Shown piece after piece: positions 8,348 through 15,498 of a stretch of 64,000 nt of DNA (within the stretch, counting starts at the first letter, position 1; the number at the start of each line of letters is the position of its first letter). Source of the stretch: MED-G105 sp050331095 (GTDB taxonomy: Bacteria; Pseudomonadota; Alphaproteobacteria; Caulobacterales; Parvularculaceae); NCBI GenBank assembly GCA_050331095.1, contig JBHJHE010000001.1:35751-99750 (forward strand). Direction: 5' to 3'. The translations under genes were made by a program, and so were the position numbers. The notes beneath the pieces are model-generated. The model was given only the letters and a program-made list of their open reading frames with translations. It did no database searches and had not been told where the DNA came from.

Positions 8348-8407
8348 CGGCCCTTGCCAGCGTCGGCGCTTTATGGCCGTTGGACCACCTGTCTGCAGGA
8401 GATCGAC

Positions 8408-9646
8408 ATGAGCGAAGCGGCGCGCGCGCCCAACAGCTATCGCACCGGCCCCGACGCGCGCGGGCGTTTCGGGGCCTTCGGCGGGCGCTACGTCGCCGGG
8501 ACGCTCGCGCCGCTGCTGATCGACCTCGAAGCGGCCTATGGGGACGCCCGGAACGACCCCGCCTTCAAGGACGCGTTCGACGATCTCCTCCGAAATTACG
8601 TGGGCAGACCGTCGCCGCTCTATTTCGCCGAACGGCTGACGGCGCATGTGCGCGAAACGGCGCCGGCGGGACGCGGCGCGAAGATCTATCTGAAGCGCGA
8701 CGAGCTCAATCACACCGGCGCGCATAAGATCAACAACTGCGTCGGCCAGATCCTCCTCGCCCGGCGCATGGGCAAGACGCGGATCATCGCCGAGACGGGG
8801 GCCGGCCAGCACGGCGTTGCGACGGCGACGGTCTGCGCGCGGTTCGGTCTGCCCTGCGTCGTCTTCATGGGAGCCGTCGACGCGGAACGGCAAAAGCCCA
8901 ACGTCTTCCGCATGAACCTTCTGGGGGCGGAGGTCCGGCCGGTGAGCGCAGGCGCGGCGACCCTGAAGGACGCGATGAACGAGGCCCTGCGCGACTGGGT
9001 CACGAATGTCGACGACACGTTCTACATCATCGGCACGGCGGCGGGGGCCCACCCCTACCCGATGATCGTTCGCGACTTCCAAAGCGTCATCGGCGCGGAA
9101 GCGAAGGAACAGATGCTGGCGGCAGAGGGCCGGCTTCCGGACGTCGCCATGGCCTGCATCGGCGGCGGCTCCAACGCCATCGGCCTCTTTCATCCGTTCC
9201 TCGACGACCCGGACGTGGCGCTCGTCGGCGTCGAAGCCGCCGGCAAGGGCGTTGAGACGGCCGAACACGCCGCGAGCCTGACCGGCGGCTCGCCGGGCGT
9301 TCTCCACGGCAACCGCACCTACCTCCTGCAGGACGGGGACGGACAGATTCAGGACGCGCATTCGATTTCCGCCGGCCTCGACTATCCCGGCGTCGGCCCG
9401 GAGCACGCCTGGCTCTGCGAGACCGGCCGCGTCGCCTACGAGACCGCGACGGACGAGGAGGCGCTCGCCGCCTTTCAGCTTTGCGCCAGGCTGGAGGGGA
9501 TCATCCCCGCGCTCGAGCCCGCCCACGCCCTCGCCCGCGCCCTCGACCGCGCCGGCCGAATGTCGACGGACGAAATCCTCCTCCTCAACATGTGCGGCCG
9601 CGGCGACAAGGACGTCTTCACGGTGATGGATTTGCTGGAGCGGTAG
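8408..9646 (+). CDS. trpB: Tryptophan synthase beta subunit
   Basis: 412-residue PLP enzyme that condenses indole with serine. The PLP lysine is K107 in NHTGAHKINN; the phosphate-binding GGGSNAIG loop and the C-terminal MCGRGDKD block are present. The frame runs back to 8354, but the ATG at 8408 has a good AGGAG about 7 bases upstream and gives the standard N-terminus (YRTGPDARGRFGAFGGRYV). TrpB works in an alpha2-beta2 complex with TrpA, whose gene is displaced about 2 kb downstream by the HEPN pair and an O-antigen-ligase-like gene. Confidence 0.97.
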   Translation: MSEAARAPNSYRTGPDARGRFGAFGGRYVAGTLAPLLIDLEAAYGDARNDPAFKDAFDDLLRNYVGRPSPLYFAERLTAHVRETAPAGRGAKIYLKRDELNHTGAHKINNCVGQILLARRMGKTRIIAETGAGQHGVATATVCARFGLPCVVFMGAVDAERQKPNVFRMNLLGAEVRPVSAGAATLKDAMNEALRDWVTNVDDTFYIIGTAAGAHPYPMIVRDFQSVIGAEAKEQMLAAEGRLPDVAMACIGGGSNAIGLFHPFLDDPDVALVGVEAAGKGVETAEHAASLTGGSPGVLHGNRTYLLQDGDGQIQDAHSISAGLDYPGVGPEHAWLCETGRVAYETATDEEALAAFQLCARLEGIIPALEPAHALARALDRAGRMSTDEILLLNMCGRGDKDVFTVMDLLER

Positions 9647-9675
9647 GCGCGGCTGACGCGATCGATTACCTTCGC

Positions 9676-9987
9676 ATGATGGCGCTCATGCAAAAACATT
9701 CGGCGGACCTTGACCGTCTAAACGCCAGCGAACTGGGCAAGGCGATCGCCGCGCGTTTCTCCGTGCCCGTTCGTCGTATCGACGCGTTCGAAACCACCGA
9801 TATCGACGACGATGAATACGTCGAAATCAACGTTTACTTCGGCTTGTCGAAAGAGCCGTTGCCATTGAATTTCTTCTACAAGGTGATGGGTTTCGCGGGC
9901 GACTGGCTGTCGCGTCTCGATCTCGACGCGCCAACGGTCGTCATCCCGCATCTCCACGACAAGCAAAAAGTCATCGAACGCGCTTGA
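9676..9987 (+). CDS. Small acidic protein of unknown family, coupled to HEPN gene
   Basis: 103-residue acidic protein beginning at tandem ATGATG (9676). No family recognised. It contains a very acidic turn (TTDIDDDEYVEINVYFG) followed by a hydrophobic/aromatic stretch (LPLNFFYKVMGFAGDWLSRL). The stop overlaps the TTG start of the HEPN gene (TTGA, 9984-9987), so the two are translationally coupled. Base composition differs from its neighbours: hand counts give 28/60 GC for 9781-9840 and 31/60 for 9841-9900, against 40/60 for 9541-9600 in trpB. A role as partner or antitoxin of the HEPN protein is inferred only from coupling, size and composition; the GSxxxG nucleotidyltransferase motif of MNT antitoxins is not present. 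Confidence 0.75.
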   Translation: MMALMQKHSADLDRLNASELGKAIAARFSVPVRRIDAFETTDIDDDEYVEINVYFGLSKEPLPLNFFYKVMGFAGDWLSRLDLDAPTVVIPHLHDKQKVIERA

Positions 9988-10472
9988 GCGAATCCTTTTT
10001 AAAGACGGCGACGCACCTGGCGAGCAGAGGCCGTCGTCGCCCATCGCAGGCCGACCTCCAACGCGCCGTAAGCACGGCGTACTACGCCCTGTTTCGCGCG
10101 ATCTCGACTACGTGCGCCGACGCGCTCGTCGGCGTCCGAAAGCGAAGCAGCGCGGACCGAGCCTGGATCCAGGCGTTCAGGGCGCTGAACCATGGCGACG
10201 CGAAAAAAGCGGCTCGACGCATTCAAAGCCGGCGCGCGACGCTTCGTTTTCCGCCGGCGCTGGTCCGCGTCGCCATTTCTTTCGTCTCGCTGCAGGAGCT
10301 TCGGCATAAGGCGGACTACGATCCAGATTATCGGATCAAGCGAGCTGACCGCCTTATCCATATCGAGACGGCCGCTTCGGCGATCGCCGATCTGAATTCG
10401 GTCTCGGCGAAACACAAACGCGCGTTCGCCGTGTACCTGATTTTGAAGCCGCCGCGCGACGAACCGGCGTGA
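9984..10472 (+). CDS. HEPN-fold protein (possible toxin/RNase-like)
   Basis: 162-residue all-helical protein with two HEPN hallmarks: the helix QRAVSTAYYALFRAIS near residues 26-41 and the RHKADYDPDY motif near 108-117. HEPN proteins include RNase toxins (with RX4-6H) and non-catalytic partners. The classical RX4-6H is not clearly placed here; RADRLIH, just after the ADYDP motif, is the only near match, so catalytic activity is uncertain. It starts at TTG overlapping the previous stop and ends in a GTGA overlap with the next gene, making a three-gene translationally coupled block. It sits between trpB and trpA, normally adjacent. HEPN assignment is by motif, function by inference. Confidence 0.75.
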   Translation: MSESFLKTATHLASRGRRRPSQADLQRAVSTAYYALFRAISTTCADALVGVRKRSSADRAWIQAFRALNHGDAKKAARRIQSRRATLRFPPALVRVAISFVSLQELRHKADYDPDYRIKRADRLIHIETAASAIADLNSVSAKHKRAFAVYLILKPPRDEPA

Positions 10473-11698
10473 CCGCTTCAATGTCGTTCGATCGCCCGGC
10501 GTCAGCGCTGCGCCTTCTCTTCATCGTCCTCCCGCTCGCCGCGGTTTTCAGCCACCGCGCGTTCGCGCCGCTGACGCTTCTGGCGCTCGCCGCTGTCGAC
10601 TGGCGACGACCGCTCGAGGGGGCGGCGTTTTCGAGCGCGCGGCCCTACTGGGCGGGAGCGGCGCTGATCGCGGTGACGACGGCGGCGTCCGCCCTCTGGT
10701 CGCCGCGGCCGGACGAGGCGCACTGGGCGTGGCGGTTGGGGCTCGCGTTCGCGCTGGCGACGATCGCCCACGGCGCTTGCGCGCGTTGGTTCGACCGCCG
10801 GCCGGACGCCGCGGCGCGGGTCGCCGCCGCCGTCGCCTGGAGCGCCGTCGCCATGGGCGCGCTCCTGTCGTTCGAGGCGCTCCCCGGCGGCATGCTCCGC
10901 CGTCTGACACCGCCCGTCGAAACGGGACCGAAGGACCTCGTGGCGCGCGGCCGCGGCGCGACGCTTTTGATGTTGCTGGTCTGGCCGGCCCGCCAATGGT
11001 TCGCCGCCGACCGTCCGCGCCTCGCCTGGCTTGTCCTCGCGTTGGCTGCAGCGCCGGCGACGATGTTCACGATCGAAACCAACGCCGCCATGCTCGCCGC
11101 CGGCGCGGCGGCGTATGGCCTCGTCCGCCTGAGGCCGGCGGCGGCCCGGGCGCTCGTCTCGTTATGGGTCAGCCTTGGGATGGCCCTCGTATGGCTGACG
11201 CCGATCGCGGCCGCGGCGCTGCCCCTGCGCGCGGTCGCCGCACAATCGCCGGCCCTGCCGGACTCCTGGCTGCAACGCCTCCACATCTACGCGCGCGCGG
11301 GCGACGCGATCCGGGAGGCGCCGTTCGGCCTTGGCGTCGGCGCGGCCCGGGCCATGCGCGACGCGGAGCTCACCGTCGAGATCGGCGGTCAGGCGCTCAA
11401 CACGATGTCGCTGCATCCGCACAACCTGTTCCTGCACGTCTGGCTCGAGCTCGGGATCCTCGGCGCAATCGGGCTGACGCTCCTCCTCCTCGGCGTTCGC
11501 GCGCGTCTGCGCATGGCGAACCTGTCGACTGCGACGAGCGCGGGCGCGGCCGCCGTCGTCGCCGGTCTCATCGTCACGGCCTCCACCGAATGGAGCCTCT
11601 GGCAGGTATGGCGGCTCGCGATCGTCTTCATCGCGGCGATCGCGCTTGGGGCCGTTCAAAACGCGTCGCCGCGCGTGGCGCCCGCGCCGCGCGGCTGA
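10469..11698 (+). CDS. O-antigen ligase / polymerase (Wzy_C/WaaL)-like membrane protein
   Basis: 409-residue polytopic membrane protein with about 10-11 hydrophobic segments. The diagnostic block is the large periplasmic loop followed by SLHPHNLFLHVWLELGILG, matching the HxxH/N-rich signature of the O-antigen ligase (PF04932) family, which moves undecaprenyl-linked polysaccharide onto lipid A core or polymerises it. The start GTG at 10469 overlaps the HEPN stop (GTGA). GC content is as high as the surrounding genome, unlike the first gene of the insert. The acceptor and donor glycans cannot be told from sequence. It lies 37 bases before trpA. Confidence 0.8.
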   Translation: MTASMSFDRPASALRLLFIVLPLAAVFSHRAFAPLTLLALAAVDWRRPLEGAAFSSARPYWAGAALIAVTTAASALWSPRPDEAHWAWRLGLAFALATIAHGACARWFDRRPDAAARVAAAVAWSAVAMGALLSFEALPGGMLRRLTPPVETGPKDLVARGRGATLLMLLVWPARQWFAADRPRLAWLVLALAAAPATMFTIETNAAMLAAGAAAYGLVRLRPAAARALVSLWVSLGMALVWLTPIAAAALPLRAVAAQSPALPDSWLQRLHIYARAGDAIREAPFGLGVGAARAMRDAELTVEIGGQALNTMSLHPHNLFLHVWLELGILGAIGLTLLLLGVRARLRMANLSTATSAGAAAVVAGLIVTASTEWSLWQVWRLAIVFIAAIALGAVQNASPRVAPAPRG

Positions 11699-11735
11699 TA
11701 GACGACCGCCTTCGCCGCATCGGACCCCGCCGCCC

Positions 11736-12581
11736 ATGTCCCGCATCGCCCGCCGCTTCGAACAGCTCCGCGCCGAACGTCGTGCGGGCTTCATTCCGTT
11801 CGTCATGGCCGGCGATCCGGACCCCGCGGCCTCGCTGGCGCTGCTGAAGCGGCTGCCGGCGGCGGGGGCGGACCTCATCGAGCTCGGCGTCGCGTTCACC
11901 GATCCGATGGCCGACGGCCCCGTCGTCGAGGCGGCGGGCCGGCGGGCCCTTGCGGCGGGGCAAACGCTGGCGAAAACCCTCGACATGGCGCGCGCCTTCC
12001 GGGTCGAGGACGCCGACACGCCGCTGATCCTCATGGGCTACGCGAACCCGTTTTTCGCCTACGGCGCGCGGCGGCTCGCGACCGACGCCGCGGCCGCCGG
12101 CGTCGACGGGTTCATCATTGTCGACTTGCCGCCGGACCCGGAGCCGGAGGCGGCGCTCGATCTCGCGGGCGCGCTCCGCTCGGCGGACCTCGACGTGGTG
12201 CGCCTCGCCGCGCCGACGAGCGACGACGCCAGGCTTGCGGCGATATCGAGCGGCGCGTCGGGCTTTGTTTACTATGTTTCGATAGCCGGCGTGACGGGCG
12301 CGGCGGCGGCGACGCCCGACGCCGTCTCGGCCGCCGTCGCGCGCCTTCGGGGCGCTGCGGGATTGCCCGTCGCCGTCGGCTTCGGCGTGAAGACGCCCGA
12401 ACAGGCGGCCGAAACCGCGCGCGCGGCCGACGCCGTCGTCGTCGGCTCGGCGATCGTTTCGAAGATCGCCGCAGCGGGCGAGACCCTTGTGCGCGCCGGC
12501 GGCGACGTCGATATAGCGTTCGCCGACGCGCTGGAGTTAACGCGGGCTCTGGCGTCCGCCGTGCGCGGCGCGCGCGCCTAG
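11736..12581 (+). CDS. trpA: Tryptophan synthase alpha subunit
   Basis: 281-residue TIM barrel that releases indole from indole-3-glycerol phosphate and channels it to TrpB. Catalytic E49 (DLIELGVAFTDP) and D60 (DPMADGP) fall at the expected positions; YYVSIAGVTGA is the loop 6 region and VAVGFGVKTPEQA the C-terminal phosphate site. The usual 'PFSDP' reads 'AFTDP' here, a mild variation. The frame extends back to 11646, but the ATG at 11736 gives the standard N-terminus. Followed by accD after 34 bases. Confidence 0.96.
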   Translation: MSRIARRFEQLRAERRAGFIPFVMAGDPDPAASLALLKRLPAAGADLIELGVAFTDPMADGPVVEAAGRRALAAGQTLAKTLDMARAFRVEDADTPLILMGYANPFFAYGARRLATDAAAAGVDGFIIVDLPPDPEPEAALDLAGALRSADLDVVRLAAPTSDDARLAAISSGASGFVYYVSIAGVTGAAAATPDAVSAAVARLRGAAGLPVAVGFGVKTPEQAAETARAADAVVVGSAIVSKIAAAGETLVRAGGDVDIAFADALELTRALASAVRGARA

Positions 12582-12615
12582 GCCGTCGTCCGCGCCGCTC
12601 GATGGGAGCAACCGC

Positions 12616-13662
12616 ATGAACTGGCTTTCGAACCTGACGCCGCCTGGCATCAAAAACATGTTCAAGCGTCAGGAGGAGGGCGAAACCCTCTGGGTCAAGT
12701 GCGGCGGCTGCGGCGACATGATTTACGAGCGCGACGTCGTCGCCAATCAGCATGTTTGTCCCTCGTGCGGGTTCCATATGTCGATCGCCGTCGAAGAGCG
12801 CCTCGCGGCCTTGTTCGACGAGGGGGCGTACGACCTTCTCGAGCTGCCCGAACCGCCGGCCGATCCGCTGAAGTTCCGCGACGAGCGACGCTACGCCGAC
12901 CGCCTGCGCGACGCGCGGCGCAAGACCGGCCAACAGGCCGCCATGTGCGTCGCCAGCGGCGCGCTCGACGGCATGGCCCTCGTCGCCGCCGTGCAGAACT
13001 TCAAGTTCATGGGCGGCTCCATGGGGGTCGCCCTGGGCGAGGCGTTGATCGCCGCCGCCGACGCCGCGATCGAGGCGCGCGCTCCTCTCGTCGCCTTCAC
13101 CGCCTCCGGCGGCGCGCGCATGCAGGAGGGCATCCTGTCGCTCATGCAGATGCCGCGCACGACGATCGCGGTGCAGACGATGCGCGAGGCGGGCCTGCCC
13201 TTCGTCGTCGTCCTCACCCACCCGACGACGGGCGGCGTCACGGCCTCGTTCGCCATGCTTGGCGACGTCCACATCGCCGAGCCGGGCGCCTTGATCGGCT
13301 TCGCCGGCCCCCGCGTCATCGAACAGACGATCCGCGAAAAGCTCCCCGACGGTTTTCAGCGCTCGGAGTTTCTGATGGACAAGGGCATGGTCGACATGGT
13401 CGTCCACCGCCACGAAATGCGGGCCGCCCTGTCGAAATTGTTGCGCGTCCTCGCCAAAGGCGGCGTCGCCGCCGCTGCGCCGACCCGCAAGGCGGGCGAC
13501 GCCGACGAAGCGACGCCCGCACCGGCGAACGACGCTAAAGCGCCGCAAGCTGACGAACGGCCGTCGACCTCGAAGAAGAAAGGCCGCCGCGCGGGCGACA
13601 AGGGCAAGACGCCGCCGTCCGGCGCGCCGGAAGGCGACGCGCTCGACAAAGCGGCCGAGTAA
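12616..13662 (+). CDS. accD: Acetyl-CoA carboxylase carboxyltransferase subunit beta
   Basis: 348-residue AccD, which with AccA transfers the carboxyl group from biotin to acetyl-CoA, making malonyl-CoA for fatty acid synthesis. The N-terminal four-Cys zinc ribbon is intact (KCGGCGDMIYERD ... HVCPSCGFHM), followed by the crotonase-fold carboxyltransferase with TASGGARMQEGILSLMQM and the GGVTASFAMLGD oxyanion region. Residues ~285-348 form a low-complexity Lys/Ala/Asp/Pro tail, longer than in E. coli and probably disordered. The stop TAA overlaps the apparent reading frame of folC. Confidence 0.97.
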   Translation: MNWLSNLTPPGIKNMFKRQEEGETLWVKCGGCGDMIYERDVVANQHVCPSCGFHMSIAVEERLAALFDEGAYDLLELPEPPADPLKFRDERRYADRLRDARRKTGQQAAMCVASGALDGMALVAAVQNFKFMGGSMGVALGEALIAAADAAIEARAPLVAFTASGGARMQEGILSLMQMPRTTIAVQTMREAGLPFVVVLTHPTTGGVTASFAMLGDVHIAEPGALIGFAGPRVIEQTIREKLPDGFQRSEFLMDKGMVDMVVHRHEMRAALSKLLRVLAKGGVAAAAPTRKAGDADEATPAPANDAKAPQADERPSTSKKKGRRAGDKGKTPPSGAPEGDALDKAAE

Positions 13663-14975
13663 TCCCCGCTCCTCTCGATCCGGACGGCCCGCTCGAAGCC
13701 CATCTGGCGACGATCGCGTCACGTCGCCCGTCGCTCATCGATCTGAGCCTGAGCCGCGTCGAACGAACGCTGGCGGCGCTCGGCTCGCCCCACAAACGTC
13801 TGCCGCCGACGTTTCACGTCGCCGGCACCAACGGCAAGGGATCGACGTGCGCGTTCCTGCGCGCCCTTCTCGAAGCCGGCGGCGAGCGCGTCCATCAGTT
13901 CACGTCGCCGCATCTCGTTCGGTATAATGAGCGCATTGTCCTTGCGGGCGCGGAGATTTCGGATCGCGCGTTCATGGACGTTCTGACGCGCGTCGACGAG
14001 GCCGCGGGCGACGACGAGCTGACGTTCTTCGAAACGTTGACGTGCGCCGGGTTCCTGGCCTTCGCCGAGACGCCTGCGGACTATCTCGTCCTGGAGGTCG
14101 GCCTCGGCGGCCGGCTCGACGCGACGAACGTGATCGAGCGGCCCGCGGCCGCCGTCGTCACGGCCATCGGGCTCGACCACCAGGACTGGCTCGGATCGGA
14201 CGTCGCGACGATCGCGCGGGAGAAAGCCGGCGTCTTTCGCGCCGACGCCCCCGCCGTCATCGGCGCCCAGGAGCCCGCGGCGATGGCGGCGCTCGTCGAC
14301 GCCGCCGAAGCGGCGAACGCGAACGCCTGGCCCCACGGCGCGGTTTGGACGGCGCACGCGGAGAACGGCCGGCTCGTCTATCAGGACGAGAACGGCCTCA
14401 GCGACCTCGCGGCGCCGCGATTGCTCGGCGCGCACCAGTTCGACAACGCCGGCCTCGCCGTCGCCGCGACGAAGGCGGCCGGGCTTCGCCTCGACGACGC
14501 GACCCTGTCGCGCGGGATCGAAGGCGCGCGCCATCCGGCTCGCTTGCAGCGGTTGCGCCGCGGCCCGGTGGTCGACGCGCTTGTCGCAGCGGACGGCGAC
14601 GAGGCCTGGCTCGACGGCGGGCATAATCCGCATGCGGCTGCAGCGCTCGCCCGCGCGATCGGCGAGCTCGAAGAACGCAGTCAAAAGCCGCTGACGCTCA
14701 TCGTCGGTATGCAAAAGAAAAAAGACGCGAGAGGCTTTCTCGCGGCGTTCGCGGGGCTCGCGCGGGAAATCGTCGCCGTCAAATCCTCAAGCGACGCGGC
14801 GATGGACCCCGTCGACATCGTCTCGGCGGCGCGATCCGCCGGCGTCGACGCGACGGCGGCGGAAGATCTCGGCGCGGCCATGAAAAAAGCGCGTCGGTCG
14901 GCTGACGGCCCGACGCGCTTCTTGATCTGCGGTTCGCTTCATCTCGCCGGCGACGTTCTGAAGCACAACGCCTGA
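13659..14975 (+). CDS. folC: FolC: folylpolyglutamate synthase / dihydrofolate synthase (start codon unclear)
   Basis: Adds glutamate to dihydropteroate/tetrahydrofolate. Homology extends upstream of the first ATG (13974): the frame encodes IDLSLSRVERTLAALGSPHK, the P-loop HVAGTNGKGST and FTSPHLVRYNERI, then the Mur-ligase-like core (ETLTCAGFLAF, EVGLGGRLDATN, GLDHQDWLG) and the C-terminal domain (DGGHNPHAA). Yet between the in-frame stop at 13551 and 13974 there is no ATG, GTG or TTG. The frame touches accD at GTA (13659) within GAGTAATC; if the accD stop were TGA this codon would be GTG, so an ancestral GTGA overlap may have been lost. CTG at 13704 is another option. About 438 residues if counted from 13659, normal for FolC. 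The 3' end also holds the trxA terminator. Confidence 0.85.
   Translation, partial: VIPAPLDPDGPLEAHLATIASRRPSLIDLSLSRVERTLAALGSPHKRLPPTFHVAGTNGKGSTCAFLRALLEAGGERVHQFTSPHLVRYNERIVLAGAEISDRAFMDVLTRVDEAAGDDELTFFETLTCAGFLAFAETPADYLVLEVGLGGRLDATNVIERPAAAVVTAIGLDHQDWLGSDVATIAREKAGVFRADAPAVIGAQEPAAMAALVDAAEAANANAWPHGAVWTAHAENGRLVYQDENGLSDLAAPRLLGAHQFDNAGLAVAATKAAGLRLDDATLSRGIEGARHPARLQRLRRGPVVDALVAADGDEAWLDGGHNPHAAAALARAIGELEERSQKPLTLIVGMQKKKDARGFLAAFAGLAREIVAVKSSSDAAMDPVDIVSAARSAGVDATAAEDLGAAMKKARRSADGPTRFLICGSLHLAGDVLKHNA
14883..14920 (-). terminator. Intrinsic terminator of trxA, inside the folC coding sequence
   Basis: On the minus strand an 11-bp perfect stem (AAGCGCGTCGG / CCGACGCGCTT, arms at 14910-14920 and 14887-14897) is followed at once by a run of six T (14888-14883 on the plus strand is AAAAAA). 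It lies about 62 bases beyond the trxA stop, in the orientation expected to stop trxA transcripts, and is embedded in the last ~30 codons of convergent folC. Confidence 0.8.
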
Positions 14976-14982
14976 CGTCGGC

Positions 14983-15324
14983 TTACGCCGTTTTGGCGGC
15001 AAGGCCGAGTTCGTCGGCGATCCAGCTTTGAATGGTCGACTTCGGATTCGCGCCGACTTTCGTCGATTTCAACTCGCCGCCGTCGAAGATCATCAGGGTC
15101 GGAATGCCGCGCACGCCGTACTTGCCGGGCGTTTCAGGGCTTTCGTCGATGTTCACCTTGGCGATGACGACGTCGCCGCCGAACTCGTCCGACAACTCTT
15201 CAAGCGCCGGGCCGATCTGGCGACACGGGCCGCACCACTCCGCCCAGAAGTCGACAATGACGGGCTTGTCCGATTTCAAAACGTCGGCGTCGAACGACGC
15301 GTCGGTGACTTTCTGCGTGGCCAT
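14983..15324 (-). CDS. trxA: Thioredoxin
   Basis: 113-residue thioredoxin, the cytosolic dithiol reductant for ribonucleotide reductase, methionine sulfoxide reductase and others. The active site is WCGPC (residues 30-34) in FWAEWCGPCRQIGP; cis-Pro is in GIPTLMIF. The ATG at 15324 is chosen because AAGGAG lies 9 bases upstream; an ATG 9 bases earlier abuts the Shine-Dalgarno and is implausible, and the frame further upstream is not thioredoxin-like. Convergent to folC with a 7-base gap, and terminated by the hairpin at 14883-14920. It follows addA on the same strand with a 174-base spacer that should hold its own promoter. Confidence 0.97.
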   Translation of the reverse strand: MATQKVTDASFDADVLKSDKPVIVDFWAEWCGPCRQIGPALEELSDEFGGDVVIAKVNIDESPETPGKYGVRGIPTLMIFDGGELKSTKVGANPKSTIQSWIADELGLAAKTA

Positions 15325-15498
15325 GGGCGCCATCTCCTTATCTCGCGTTTCCAGTGCGCGAACCGGACGGGCCGGTCTGTCTCGTCGCGAATCATCCGCC
15401 GAAGATAGAAGCGTGGGATCGTCGATCAAGCGCCGAGGCCTTCGCAAGCGCCCGCATCACGCTCTTGTGGCCGCGCGCGAGGGCGCGCGCGCAGGGCT

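Noticed and set aside
7280..9526. 748-codon minus-strand open frame opposite trpF and trpB
   Set aside because: Shadow frame: low-complexity Arg/Asp/Gly/Ala composition, spanning two well-supported genes and their spacer.
9984..10472. Calling the HEPN protein a confirmed RNase toxin
   Set aside because: The canonical RX4-6H motif is not clearly placed and the partner lacks MNT motifs; kept as HEPN-fold with undecided activity.
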